A stretch of DNA of 64,000 nt from Cyclobacteriaceae bacterium (GTDB taxonomy: Bacteria > Bacteroidota > Bacteroidia > Cytophagales > Cyclobacteriaceae): NCBI GenBank assembly GCA_028281285.1, contig JANQKF010000008.1, forward strand, positions 155,505 to 219,504. The letters run 5' to 3'. A program made the position numbers and the translations under genes. Below, piece by piece: positions 52,334 to 60,968 of this stretch (position 1 is its first letter; each line of letters opens with the position of its first letter). Below the pieces are notes generated by a model. The model saw only the letters and a program-made list of their open reading frames with translations. It had not been told where the DNA came from and made no database searches.

Positions 52334-52496
52334 AGTCTAGTTTTGATTAATTAAGGTTAAAACAGTTTCTAAATTATTAATAAATCTTTTGAAAAGAAAT
52401 TTATACTTAAGTTTTTAGTTGATAGTGCAGGGACTCGTGCAATTCCAGGGTTAAACCGAAACAGAACGCTCCTTATTCCCACTCCATACTTAGTTG

Positions 52497-52584
52497 CGGA
52501 GAGAGAGGGATTCGAACCCTCGATACCCTTTCGGGGTATACACACTTTCCAGGCGTGCTCCTTCAGCCACTCGGACACCTCTCC
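52497..52584 (-). tRNA. tRNA-Ser(GGA)
   Basis: The minus strand starts GGAGAGGTGTCCGAGTGG. The acceptor pairs GGAGAGG with TCTCTCC. The anticodon loop CTGGAAA gives GGA. A long variable arm (TATACCCCGAAAGGGTAT) is typical of serine tRNA. T loop is GGTTCGAATCC. Length 88 nt; CCA not encoded. Confidence 0.96.
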
Positions 52585-52674
52585 TCCCAATTTGCGCTTC
52601 TCGCAGCGTGGCAAATAAATCAATAAAAAAAGCCATATGCAAGCCCATTTCTGTTTTTTACATGAGCTTAACGA

Positions 52675-53742
52675 TTAGGTCATTTCACCTGATACGGGCT
52701 TCTTTAAGAAGGATTTAAGTTCTTCCTGATTCTGAAAGTTGGCCAATCCATACATGAGTTTTGTAGTGGCTGCCTCGGTGGTCATATCATGTCCACTGAT
52801 CACTCCAATTTTGTCAAGTGCACTACTCGCCTGGTACTTACCCTGCACCACTCTGCCTCCATTGCATTGTGAGACATTCAGAATCACTTTTCCGGAGTCA
52901 ATAGCATCTCGCAGTTCTTTCAAAAACCATGGTTCGTTCGGAACGTTCCCTGAGCCATAACTTTCCAATACTATACCTTTAAGGTTCTTGGTGTTAAACA
53001 AACCATGAACAACATTCAGATTGATTCCGGGGAACAACTTAAGTACGACAATGGAATCGTCCATCATGGTATTGATTGATAGAGTGCTGGATGAATCAGC
53101 CAAACGGATTGCGGCTGAATTGTAGTCAATCGTGATTCCGGCTTCTGCCAAAACGGGATAATTCTCACTCTCAAACGCATCAAAATGATTCGATTCAACT
53201 TTTTTAGCCCGGTTTCCTCGAATCAATAAATGGTTAAAGAAAATACAGACTTCAGGGACAAGCGGTTTATCCGCCTTGTATGCAGAAGCTATTTCCAAAG
53301 CTCCTATGAAATTCTCTCTGGCATCGGACCTCGGAGATCCAATAGGCAACTGTGCCCCCGTAAAAATGACAGGCTTATTTAGGTTCCGCAACATAAAGCT
53401 CAAGGCTGATGCCGTATAAGCCATTGTATCCGTACCATGCAACACAATGAAGCCATCAAAACCTTCATAATGTTCAGCGATGATCTTAGCGATATCACCC
53501 CATTGATCAATTCTGATATTGGATGAATCTATGGGTGGATCAAACGAAATCACAGAGAGTCGAAGTCGCAACTCCTTGAGAATTGGTAATCGAGAAAGGA
53601 CATGCCCAAACTCCATGGGGGTTAAAGCACCCTCTTCGTTATAGCCCATTCCCAATGTCCCCCCGGTATAAATGATCAATAACCGAGCTCTGGCTTCTCC
53701 TTCGAACTCAAGGTGTATATCTTCAATTTCAAACTTATTCAT
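52675..53742 (-). CDS. ansA: Type I L-asparaginase
   Basis: The protein has 355 residues. The nucleophile Thr is in IYTGGTLGMGYNEEG and the second catalytic Thr in VLHGTDTMAYTASAL. No signal peptide, so it is the cytoplasmic type, hydrolysing asparagine to aspartate and ammonia. It is the last gene of the glycosyltransferase-phosphatase operon, overlapping tatD by eight bases. Confidence 0.94.
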   Translation of the reverse strand: MNKFEIEDIHLEFEGEARARLLIIYTGGTLGMGYNEEGALTPMEFGHVLSRLPILKELRLRLSVISFDPPIDSSNIRIDQWGDIAKIIAEHYEGFDGFIVLHGTDTMAYTASALSFMLRNLNKPVIFTGAQLPIGSPRSDARENFIGALEIASAYKADKPLVPEVCIFFNHLLIRGNRAKKVESNHFDAFESENYPVLAEAGITIDYNSAAIRLADSSSTLSINTMMDDSIVVLKLFPGINLNVVHGLFNTKNLKGIVLESYGSGNVPNEPWFLKELRDAIDSGKVILNVSQCNGGRVVQGKYQASSALDKIGVISGHDMTTEAATTKLMYGLANFQNQEELKSFLKKPVSGEMT

Positions 53743-54502
53743 CTACCTTAAATAGTCTATTGGCGTTTTGATCTGTGATATCTTCGATTGTACGGATATT
53801 GGTTTGTCGCAAATCGGCAATACGCTGGGCAATCAGTTTTAAATAACTCGGTTCATTTCGCTTTCCTCGGTAAGGCACTGGAGCAAGATAAGGGCTATCT
53901 GTTTCCAGCACTACATTGTCCATTTCAATCAATGGCACGACCTTGTCCATCCCCGCGTTCTTGAAAGTGGTCACTCCTCCCAGCCCAATAAAGAAACCAA
54001 GCTTTCTAATTCGCTCGGCCTGTTGCACAGTTCCGTTAAAGCAATGAAAAACTCCGGTAAAATGATCTTCTTTCATTTCCTCTACCAAATCAATTGTTAG
54101 GTCGAGTGATTCCCGACAGTGGATTATAATTGGCAGGCTATGTTCCTTTGCCCAGCTACACTGAATTCTAAATGCCTCAATTTGCTCTTCTTTGTATGAC
54201 TTATCCCAATACAAGTCTGTACCGATTTCTCCTATGGCTGGAAAGGTTCTTTTCGACAACCACTCTTCAACCATGTAAAGTTCTTTTTCAAAGTCCTTCT
54301 TTACGTAACAAGGATGCAATCCCATGGTAGCCATACAATAGTCGGGGTTCTTCATTTCAAGCTCCAACATGCCATCGATTGAAGTATGATCGATATTGGG
54401 CATATAAATCTTCCTGACCCCAACTTCCTGGCTTCTTTCCAGGATTTCCGAAATATCGGTCTTAAAGTCATCCAGATATATATGTGCGTGGGTCTCTATC
54501 AT
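53735..54502 (-). CDS. TatD family metal-dependent hydrolase
   Basis: The protein has 255 residues, a TIM barrel of the TatD type. The first His pair is in MIETHAHIYLDD, with IGEIGTDLYWD and VVLETDSPYLAPVPYRGKRNEP near the C terminus. Family members are DNases or deaminase-like hydrolases. The start follows the glycosyltransferase stop directly. In other Bacteroidota tatD often lies next to an asparaginase gene, as here. Confidence 0.93.
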   Translation of the reverse strand: MIETHAHIYLDDFKTDISEILERSQEVGVRKIYMPNIDHTSIDGMLELEMKNPDYCMATMGLHPCYVKKDFEKELYMVEEWLSKRTFPAIGEIGTDLYWDKSYKEEQIEAFRIQCSWAKEHSLPIIIHCRESLDLTIDLVEEMKEDHFTGVFHCFNGTVQQAERIRKLGFFIGLGGVTTFKNAGMDKVVPLIEMDNVVLETDSPYLAPVPYRGKRNEPSYLKLIAQRIADLRQTNIRTIEDITDQNANRLFKVDE

Positions 54503-55594
54503 TTAATGTTTCCTTCCTTTCCAACTGACTTTGCCCACAAACATAAGACGAAGCAGCGCAATTGTATCAAGGAGGCTAATAATAATTGGTTCAAGGTAAT
54601 AATAGACCGACAGCCTGGCACCAGATCTTAGTTCCATGAAATAAAATTTGAGTTGGGAAGAGGTCATTCCATAGATTATAATACCAATGGCCAAATCAAC
54701 CTCCCGGAAGAGAGCCACTACTGCAAAAATGATCCACAATCGCGCAAAAACAGCTGGAATAGCAAGAAGCCAATGATGAACGAAGACCCCGTTCATCCAT
54801 CTACACCTCTGAACAATAATATCATTGAAGCTTTGCTGTGGTTTAGTCTTAGCATAGCCCGTTCGAGTCACCATTTGACTGGTCTTAAAGCCCTCCCTCT
54901 GAAACAACTGAAGAAGCCCTAAATCCTCAACGTCCGTTGGTCCGAGCGTTCTAAAACCCCCAACTTCATCATATGACGATCTTTTAAACCCCATATTATT
55001 ACCCAGAATAGAAATAGGCCGGTAAAGGTCGGCCATTGACTTCATTGAATGAAGTACTACCTGCCAGTCAAAGTATTGGATCCACGCCCACTTCCCAGGA
55101 CGCAATATTTGAGTATATCCGCTGATCATGTCGTAACCAGCCATGAGTTCGGCAACCATACGTCTTAACCAATCTTTGGTCACCACCATGTCCGCATCAA
55201 TAATCACCACATATTCTGTATCACTGGCATCCACCAACTGGTTCAATACATTTCCTTTTGCAATTAGCCCTTCTTTTTCGTGCTCAATATCCAAAGCTCT
55301 TATCATTGGATACTTATGTTCGCAACTCTTGATTATTTCTTTGGTATTATCATCCGAATTATCATTTCCTACCAGAATATTGAATTGACCTTCCGGATAA
55401 TCGCTCTGCACTATTGACTTAAGGCAGTCTGAAATATTGTGCTCTTCATTCCTTGCACAAACAAGCACCGTGACTTTGGGCAGATCATCATGCACCGGAT
55501 ATTCGGTTACTTTGAAATCAATTATGAAGGAGAGAATGAGAACCAGCTCGAAAAGCACCAAAAGTGTATAAATTATGAATAGCACGGTCATCAT
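54503..55594 (-). CDS. Membrane glycosyltransferase, family 2
   Basis: The protein has 363 residues: an N-terminal TM, a GT-A catalytic domain with VVIIDADMVVTKDW (DAD), the acceptor motif VEDLGLLQLFQREG and the Q/RCRWMNG motif of processive enzymes, then C-terminal TM helices. It may build a polysaccharide or glycolipid. It overlaps the deacetylase gene by four bases (ATGA), suggesting a joint product. Confidence 0.9.
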   Translation of the reverse strand: MMTVLFIIYTLLVLFELVLILSFIIDFKVTEYPVHDDLPKVTVLVCARNEEHNISDCLKSIVQSDYPEGQFNILVGNDNSDDNTKEIIKSCEHKYPMIRALDIEHEKEGLIAKGNVLNQLVDASDTEYVVIIDADMVVTKDWLRRMVAELMAGYDMISGYTQILRPGKWAWIQYFDWQVVLHSMKSMADLYRPISILGNNMGFKRSSYDEVGGFRTLGPTDVEDLGLLQLFQREGFKTSQMVTRTGYAKTKPQQSFNDIIVQRCRWMNGVFVHHWLLAIPAVFARLWIIFAVVALFREVDLAIGIIIYGMTSSQLKFYFMELRSGARLSVYYYLEPIIISLLDTIALLRLMFVGKVSWKGRKH

Positions 55595-56208
55595 AAGCGG
55601 GCAAATCCATAACCTTTTTCAAAAAAGAATTTTAGGTACCTGGGCAAAACGAATTTGAGATTCTCGAACGCTTTGATGTGATCATGGAAGACGACTATGC
55701 TTCCGGGAGTAGTACACTTCACAGACTTTTTGAGAATTACTTCCGGATCAAGAGTCTGAGAAAAATCACCGGTTAATACATCCCACATCACAAGTTGCTT
55801 TGTCTTTAATTCTTTGATCTGAGATCGAGTAATTCTTCCATAAGGTGGCCGAAACAAACTTGAGTTTAGATGTTTGCCAATTTCTTCATCAGCTAGTACA
55901 ACATTCTCAATATATTCATCGGTCGATGTTTTCCAACCGTTGAGGTGATTGTAGGTATGGTTACCAACACTATGCCCCTGATTGATTATTTTATTAAAAA
56001 TATCCCGATGTTTTCTAACATTGTCACCCACACAGAAAAAGGTAGCCTTAGCATTAAATATTGCCAGTTCATCGAGAACCCAAGGCGTCACCTCCGGTAT
56101 TGGGCCATCGTCAAAAGTCAGATAGATTTTCTTCTGCGCAGTCGTTTTCCTCCAAACTAAAGAAGGATAAATTTTTTGTATGAGTTTGGGAGTTCTATGA
56201 AGAAACAT
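55591..56208 (-). CDS. Polysaccharide deacetylase family protein
   Basis: The protein has 205 residues. NodB motifs are complete: TFDDGPIPEVT, HSVGNHTYNH, FRPPYGRIT, MWDVLTGD and VVFHDHI. It removes N-acetyl groups from glycans or peptidoglycan. There is no clear signal peptide, so the activity may be cytoplasmic or on lipid-linked sugars. It overlaps the phosphatase gene by 14 bases and the glycosyltransferase by four. Confidence 0.92.
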   Translation of the reverse strand: MFLHRTPKLIQKIYPSLVWRKTTAQKKIYLTFDDGPIPEVTPWVLDELAIFNAKATFFCVGDNVRKHRDIFNKIINQGHSVGNHTYNHLNGWKTSTDEYIENVVLADEEIGKHLNSSLFRPPYGRITRSQIKELKTKQLVMWDVLTGDFSQTLDPEVILKKSVKCTTPGSIVVFHDHIKAFENLKFVLPRYLKFFFEKGYGFARL

Positions 56209-57421
56209 TGTTGACCCTGCAAGATAAAAAAGTCAGGTCATCAGTAAACTCGTTTGCTGCTCGGAATTGGTTTAATACTGTCAACAAATTATGATGTGTA
56301 GCCGAGAGTGTTTCATCTACATGACTTTCTAGAAACAGTTCCAACCTTTCTGAGCCAAACTCCTCTTCATTTTCATTGAAGGTTTCAGTGACTCCGTCAG
56401 TAAATAAGAACAGAGAAAACTGTTCAATATCATCAATTACACCCATGTTAAAGAATGGAAGTGGTTCGAAGGCCCCCAACACGGTGGTTCCTTCTTCAAG
56501 TCGTTGGACTTTATTATTACCGTTGAGCAATATGGGTGGGTTATGGCCAGCGTTAACATAACGTAGTTGCTTGGTTCGAAAATCGTAGACAGCCATGAAA
56601 AAGGTGATAAAATTCTCCCCATTTGCATTTTGCACCAACTGATAGTTGAGTTCTTTGATTCCATCTTCGGGTGAAGGTGTATTGCGGGACAAAGTTCTTA
56701 CTGCCGCCTGAAAGTTGGACATTAGAAGAGCAGCAGGAACACCCTTGCCTGAAACATCTGCTATGCAAACAAGAAACTGGTTTCCATCCTCTAAAGGTAT
56801 GTAGTCATAATAATCTCCACCAACCGTCTGACAAGGTTGATAAAACGCTTTTACTTCAACCAAATCCGTATCAGGGAGGTCTTTAGGAAACAGATAGTTT
56901 TGAACATTGCTTGCAATCTCCATATCTCTGAGATATGCTTGCTGTTCAAGTTGCCTTCTCGCCAATCGTTTATTTTCGATTGCCACAAGCATAATATTAC
57001 TCAAAGCCTGTATAAATGTAGTATCTGCCGAATCATCTACTTCTGAGGCTTCATGAACAAACACAAACGCCAGTAATCTCTCCTTGTGAAGAACCGGAAT
57101 CACTATTTCAAATTCTGAAAATGGTGAATCACTAAGCTTAATATCGCGCAATCTTGAAATTTCCTTCACCTTCATTAACTCTGAAGCCATCGGAATTCCA
57201 TCATACTTTTGCTTTGTTCCAAATTCGACTTTACACTCCCATCCCTCCTCCTGTACAAATAATGCCATTTTCCCGATTTGAAGATTGGCACGAAGCGTAA
57301 ACTCATAAATTTTATAGAGGTCGTTCTCAGGCAAGTTATTGTTGATCGCCTGTGTGATCTCAAGGAGGGCATTGAGTTCCAACTCTTTTTTATAAAACTT
57401 CTTTCGTGTTTCTACAGGCAT
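56195..57421 (-). CDS. SpoIIE-type PP2C protein phosphatase with GAF-like sensor
   Basis: The protein has 408 residues. The N-terminal 170 look like a GAF sensor domain. The phosphatase core has VGGDYYDYIPLEDG, ADVSGKGVPAALLMSNFQAA, YVNAGHNPPIL and LFTDGVTETFN, all with the Asp residues needed for metal binding. Such phosphatases act on serine-phosphorylated anti-sigma-factor antagonists or other partners. It lacks TM segments. The neighbouring small winged-helix-like gene and the glycan genes are candidate partners. Confidence 0.92.
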   Translation of the reverse strand: MPVETRKKFYKKELELNALLEITQAINNNLPENDLYKIYEFTLRANLQIGKMALFVQEEGWECKVEFGTKQKYDGIPMASELMKVKEISRLRDIKLSDSPFSEFEIVIPVLHKERLLAFVFVHEASEVDDSADTTFIQALSNIMLVAIENKRLARRQLEQQAYLRDMEIASNVQNYLFPKDLPDTDLVEVKAFYQPCQTVGGDYYDYIPLEDGNQFLVCIADVSGKGVPAALLMSNFQAAVRTLSRNTPSPEDGIKELNYQLVQNANGENFITFFMAVYDFRTKQLRYVNAGHNPPILLNGNNKVQRLEEGTTVLGAFEPLPFFNMGVIDDIEQFSLFLFTDGVTETFNENEEEFGSERLELFLESHVDETLSATHHNLLTVLNQFRAANEFTDDLTFLSCRVNNVSS

Positions 57422-57424
57422 TTC

Positions 57425-57679
57425 CTAACGTCCATTATGGGCCAATAGCCCCGCCTTTGTGGCAAGATAAAGGTAAGTATTAAAGTTGCTTTCAAAATCT
57501 ACTTCCTCCGGAACAAGTTCTTCATGCACACTTATAAAGCATTTTACCCAACCCTTCTCAATCAATTTACGAAGTACCCGCTTCAGGGAAGAATCACTCC
57601 AACTCAGCTCATTCTTTACATGAGTGAAAGAATGTACAAAGTAAAGTTCATCCAACACATCAAACTCTTCGTCACTCAT
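57425..57679 (-). CDS. Small winged-helix-like protein, unknown function
   Basis: The protein has 84 residues with predicted helices FDVLDELYFVHSFTHV, SWSDSSLKRVLRKLIEKGWV and a beta-wing-like segment EVDFESNFNTYLYLATKAGLLA. The helix-turn-helix pattern (SDSSLKRVLRKLIEKGWV) suggests DNA or protein binding of MarR/winged-helix type. It does not match a family I can name. It lies three bases before the phosphatase gene and nine after the glycosyltransferase, so it is part of the operon. Confidence 0.7.
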   Translation of the reverse strand: MSDEEFDVLDELYFVHSFTHVKNELSWSDSSLKRVLRKLIEKGWVKCFISVHEELVPEEVDFESNFNTYLYLATKAGLLAHNGR

Positions 57680-57688
57680 ATTATTGCA

Positions 57689-58792
57689 TTAAACCTGGTA
57701 GCTCCTCCCTTTCCAATTGTACTTACCAAAATTAGCCACCACTCCGAAGAAGAGCGCATAAATAGGGTAAAAAATCTGGGAGGTGATAAACTCGATCAAT
57801 CTGAATCTTGCGCCAATCTTCTGACTCACTAATGCTAAAAACACAAATTCCGTGATCAATTTCGATCCAAACAAAATAAATAGATAATCAATAGCTATGC
57901 GTCCGGAAAACCCAGCATAGAGCGTAAGGAGAATCACGAGATTGAAAAGAAAAATCAAAAAAGCTGTAGCTATGGTCCAAGGTCTTGGGTGCACCTTCCA
58001 TTTACTCGCCCACCTTCTTCTTTGATGAATAAATTTCTTCCAGCTCCTCAGGGTATTAGTGCGAACTACTGCGTTTTTTTCCTGTAAAAAACGGATTGCA
58101 TTTGGGTATTTAGCCCGAATCTTCTTCATCAAAAGTTCATCATCGCCAGATGGTGTATTTGTAATTCCTTCAAAACCGCCTACTTCATCAAACACTTCTT
58201 TTCGATAAGCAAGGTTGGCTCCATTTGACATCGTTGGAATACCAAGGTTGATCATCGCACCGCCACTCCCTATCAATGACGAAAACTCAAGCTCCTGCCA
58301 ATTTTGAAAAAGTCCTCCTTTTGATTCGAGTACCACCGGAGCCGAGACCATTTTTATCTGTTCGGAATTAAAGGCAGCATTGATCCTTTCGAGCCATTTT
58401 GGTCCCATCCTGCAGTCCGCATCTGTGGTAACGATTATACCGTTCTTTGCTTGAACAATACCATTCGAAATGGCCTCTTTTTTGCCTAAACCCAACGAAT
58501 TGATAACCTTATGTTTAAGGTCAGTTTCTCTTAAGGCATTTTTAATGATCACCTCGGATTGATCCTCAGAATTGTCATCTACAAAAATGACCTCAAAGTC
58601 AGGATAAGATTGCTGTGATAGACAGGTAATCAGATCCTGAAGATTTTCTTCCTCATCTTTGAAAGGAACTACCACTGTTAATGTATGTAAATGCGATGAA
58701 CTCTTGACTTCCTTGTTAAACAACCAACCCAGAATCATCAATAGAACAAACAATAGATAAAAGCCCCAAATCACAAAAAGTACCAACTCCAT
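57689..58792 (-). CDS. Membrane glycosyltransferase, family 2
   Basis: The protein has 367 residues: an N-terminal TM, a GT-A domain with IIVTTDADCRMGPKW (DAD), the acceptor motif NTPSGDDELLMKKI and the HQRRRWASKW motif, and C-terminal TM helices. It belongs to a different branch than the enzyme at 54503. It starts the seven-gene operon, divergent from ruvC. Confidence 0.9.
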   Translation of the reverse strand: MELVLFVIWGFYLLFVLLMILGWLFNKEVKSSSHLHTLTVVVPFKDEEENLQDLITCLSQQSYPDFEVIFVDDNSEDQSEVIIKNALRETDLKHKVINSLGLGKKEAISNGIVQAKNGIIVTTDADCRMGPKWLERINAAFNSEQIKMVSAPVVLESKGGLFQNWQELEFSSLIGSGGAMINLGIPTMSNGANLAYRKEVFDEVGGFEGITNTPSGDDELLMKKIRAKYPNAIRFLQEKNAVVRTNTLRSWKKFIHQRRRWASKWKVHPRPWTIATAFLIFLFNLVILLTLYAGFSGRIAIDYLFILFGSKLITEFVFLALVSQKIGARFRLIEFITSQIFYPIYALFFGVVANFGKYNWKGRSYQV

Positions 58793-58858
58793 GGTGTAAT
58801 AAAGATTAATCTCATCAGATTACCAAGTCAGGTAAAATGTGAAATTGTATATTGCAAA

Positions 58859-59416
58859 ATGCCCAAACAAACTGCAAAAGATGAGATTATTTTAGGGATA
58901 GATCCCGGGACCAGCATTATGGGCTATGGGTTGGTTCATGTTCATGGAAAAGACCTTATTCTGCTGCAATACGGTGTTATCCACTTAAGAAAATATGAAG
59001 GGCACGAGCTAAAACTCAAAAAAATATTCGAGCGTGTCACTTCATTAATTGAAGACTATAAGCCAGATGCAGTGGCCCTTGAAGCGCCATTCTATGGAAA
59101 GAACATTCAATCTATGCTTAAGCTTGGGAGAGCACAAGGTGTGGCTATGTCTGCTGCCCTGGCTCGTGAAATCCCGATAACTGAATATGCCCCTAAGAAA
59201 GTAAAGCAGTCGGTAACCGGAAATGGGAATGCCTCTAAAGAACAAGTAGCGGCCATGTTGCAAACCCTGTTGAAATTCGATGAAATTCCAAAACTACTTG
59301 ATGCCACAGATGCGCTGGCCGTAGCAGTTTGTCATCATTTCCAAAAAGGATCTCAGCAGAGCGGACATAGGAGTTGGAAGTCATTTGTGACTGACAATCC
59401 GGGTCGGGTGAAATGA
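58859..59416 (+). CDS. ruvC: Holliday junction resolvase RuvC
   Basis: The protein has 185 residues. The catalytic Asp is in ILGIDPGTSIMGYG, Glu in ALEAPFYGKNIQS and the C-terminal DATDALAVAVCHH holds the last acidic residue. It cuts Holliday junctions with RuvAB. A TATATTGC box just before the ATG suggests a leaderless transcript. Confidence 0.95.
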   Translation: MPKQTAKDEIILGIDPGTSIMGYGLVHVHGKDLILLQYGVIHLRKYEGHELKLKKIFERVTSLIEDYKPDAVALEAPFYGKNIQSMLKLGRAQGVAMSAALAREIPITEYAPKKVKQSVTGNGNASKEQVAAMLQTLLKFDEIPKLLDATDALAVAVCHHFQKGSQQSGHRSWKSFVTDNPGRVK

Positions 59417-59432
59417 TCTGATAGGGTACCGC

Positions 59433-59879
59433 TCACTTTTTTAGGCCATCAACCACCATTGAAGCTTTCAACTTTAGCTTGTCAAAAGCAGAAAGGTTCG
59501 ACAGCAACTCTGACATCTTTTCTTTTACCTTCTCAATCGCCTTATTCGGCCTTATCATCACCTTGAATTCGTAAATTTTACCTTCATCATTCCATTTGAT
59601 GATATCCACGCCATTAATCATGATCCCTTCTATCTCGCAAGTGAATTCAAGCATAGAATCAGAGTCGGAATGAATTTCACGAACATAGGTAAAGGACTCA
59701 TTCCCATCCGAAAAGAACATTTTATAGGCATTCTTTAAATACATGGACGTAAGCCTGCGACCTTCCTGAGGTTTGAAAACAAGTGGTGAGTAAAACACCG
59801 CATGTTTGTCCAACAGATGCTCTAACCCATCGAGATTTCGACTTTCAAATAAATCATGCCAGGCTTTGATATTGTTCAT
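59433..59879 (-). CDS. NTF2-like (SnoaL-type) protein
   Basis: The protein has 148 residues. The pattern AWHDLFESRNLDGLEHLLDKHAVFYSP, then an aromatic beta-sheet ending DIIKWNDEGKIYEFKVMIRP, fits the NTF2-like cone fold. Such proteins bind or act on small molecules, but no reaction can be assigned. The C-terminal helix is basic and Leu-rich. Confidence 0.8.
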   Translation of the reverse strand: MNNIKAWHDLFESRNLDGLEHLLDKHAVFYSPLVFKPQEGRRLTSMYLKNAYKMFFSDGNESFTYVREIHSDSDSMLEFTCEIEGIMINGVDIIKWNDEGKIYEFKVMIRPNKAIEKVKEKMSELLSNLSAFDKLKLKASMVVDGLKK

Positions 59880-59953
59880 CGCTCAAAAGTCATCAGTATA
59901 ATGAACAAAAGATACTAAATCAAAGTGATGTGTCAGCAAAGCCTACAAGCAGA

Positions 59954-60346
59954 CTAAAAGTACTTCGAAATTTTATGAGCAATTTCCTGGAATCTTTCGG
60001 GGCTTAACTGAAGCTTTGGCCGGCTAAAATCAATATCATGCATCCCATGAAGTGGAATGAGATGAATATGTGCATGAGGAACTTCAAGCCCAACTACAGC
60101 CACACCTACCCTTAAACAAGGAATGGACTTTTCAATAGCCTTAGCCACTTTATGGGTAAAGGATTGTAAGGACAAGTAGGTGGTCTTGTCAAGATCAAAG
60201 AGTTTGTCTACCTCCTGTTTTGGAATCACCAGTGTATGACCTTCATTTAGGGGGTTGATATCAAGAAACGCCAGGTTATTGTCATCCTCAGCGACTATAT
60301 AACCTGGAATTTCTCTGTTTATAATTCGTGTAAAAATGCTAGGCAT
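59954..60346 (-). CDS. HIT family protein
   Basis: The protein has 130 residues. The catalytic histidine triad motif is VPHAHIHLIPLHG. MPSIFTRIINREIPGYIVAEDD is the usual start of the histidine-triad nucleotide hydrolases (purine nucleoside phosphoramidases). It is one base downstream of greA and likely cotranscribed. Confidence 0.94.
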   Translation of the reverse strand: MPSIFTRIINREIPGYIVAEDDNNLAFLDINPLNEGHTLVIPKQEVDKLFDLDKTTYLSLQSFTHKVAKAIEKSIPCLRVGVAVVGLEVPHAHIHLIPLHGMHDIDFSRPKLQLSPERFQEIAHKISKYF

Positions 60347-60347
60347 C

Positions 60348-60824
60348 TTACTCTAATGTAATGTCAAGTACTTCAAATTCCAGGATACCCGCTGGTGCTT
60401 TCACCTCCGCAATGTCACCAATCTTTTTGTTCAACAGTCCTTTGCCTATTGGAGATTCATAAGAAATTTTACCTGCCTTTAGATCGGCCTCGTTCTCTGC
60501 TACAAGCGTGTATTTCACTTCCATACCATTCTTTACATTCTTGATCTTCACAGTCGAAAGAATAGAAACCTTCGAAAGGTCAACATTCTCTTCCTTCATG
60601 ATCCTGGCATTTCCAACAATCCCTTCCAGCTCGGCAATTCTCATTTCCATAAGACCCTGTGCATCCTTGGCTGCATCGTATTCTGCATTTTCACTTAAAT
60701 CTCCTTTATCACGGGCTTCAGCGATCTGTTTCGCCATGTCGGCCCTACCTCGGGTTTTAAGGTCTTGAAGTTCGTCTTTGAGTTTCTGCAACCCTTCTTC
60801 CGTATAGTATGATACTCCTGCCAT
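60348..60824 (-). CDS. greA: Transcription elongation factor GreA
   Basis: The protein has 158 residues, the usual size. The coiled-coil N terminus has ARDKGDLSENAEYDAAKDAQ with the acidic tip that restarts RNA cleavage; the C-terminal domain ends SPIGKGLLNKKIGDIAEVKAPAG. It rescues backtracked RNA polymerase. Confidence 0.96.
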   Translation of the reverse strand: MAGVSYYTEEGLQKLKDELQDLKTRGRADMAKQIAEARDKGDLSENAEYDAAKDAQGLMEMRIAELEGIVGNARIMKEENVDLSKVSILSTVKIKNVKNGMEVKYTLVAENEADLKAGKISYESPIGKGLLNKKIGDIAEVKAPAGILEFEVLDITLE

Positions 60825-60900
60825 ATCTCAAATTATTTAGTCCTACGCTATAAAAAACAAAAGCTCGGCTTCTCTTGAAACCGCAGCTCCTCTTAAACAG

Positions 60901-60921
60901 AAAATCGCCTTTTTGGCGATT
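60901..60921 (-). promoter_or_regulatory. Hairpin at the greA transcription start
   Basis: On the minus strand AATCGCC-AAAAA-GGCGATT is followed by only four T. It lies between the 2-hydroxyacid dehydrogenase stop and greA, right after the likely greA promoter. It may terminate the mgtE-dehydrogenase transcript, or lie at the greA mRNA 5' end. Confidence 0.55.
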
Positions 60922-60929
60922 CAGTTGTA

Positions 60930-60959
60930 CAAAATTACAAAATTTCGACTTTCATCAAA
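60930..60959 (-). promoter_or_regulatory. Probable greA promoter
   Basis: On the minus strand TTTG and TAATTTTG are 18 bp apart, close to the Bacteroidota consensus. Start would be near 60923, giving a leader of about 100 nt that opens with the hairpin. Confidence 0.6.
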
Positions 60960-60968
60960 AGCATAACG

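Noticed and set aside
52369-52623. 84-codon minus ORF overlapping tRNA-Ser
   Set aside because: It is translation of the tRNA and flanking sequence; no support as a gene.
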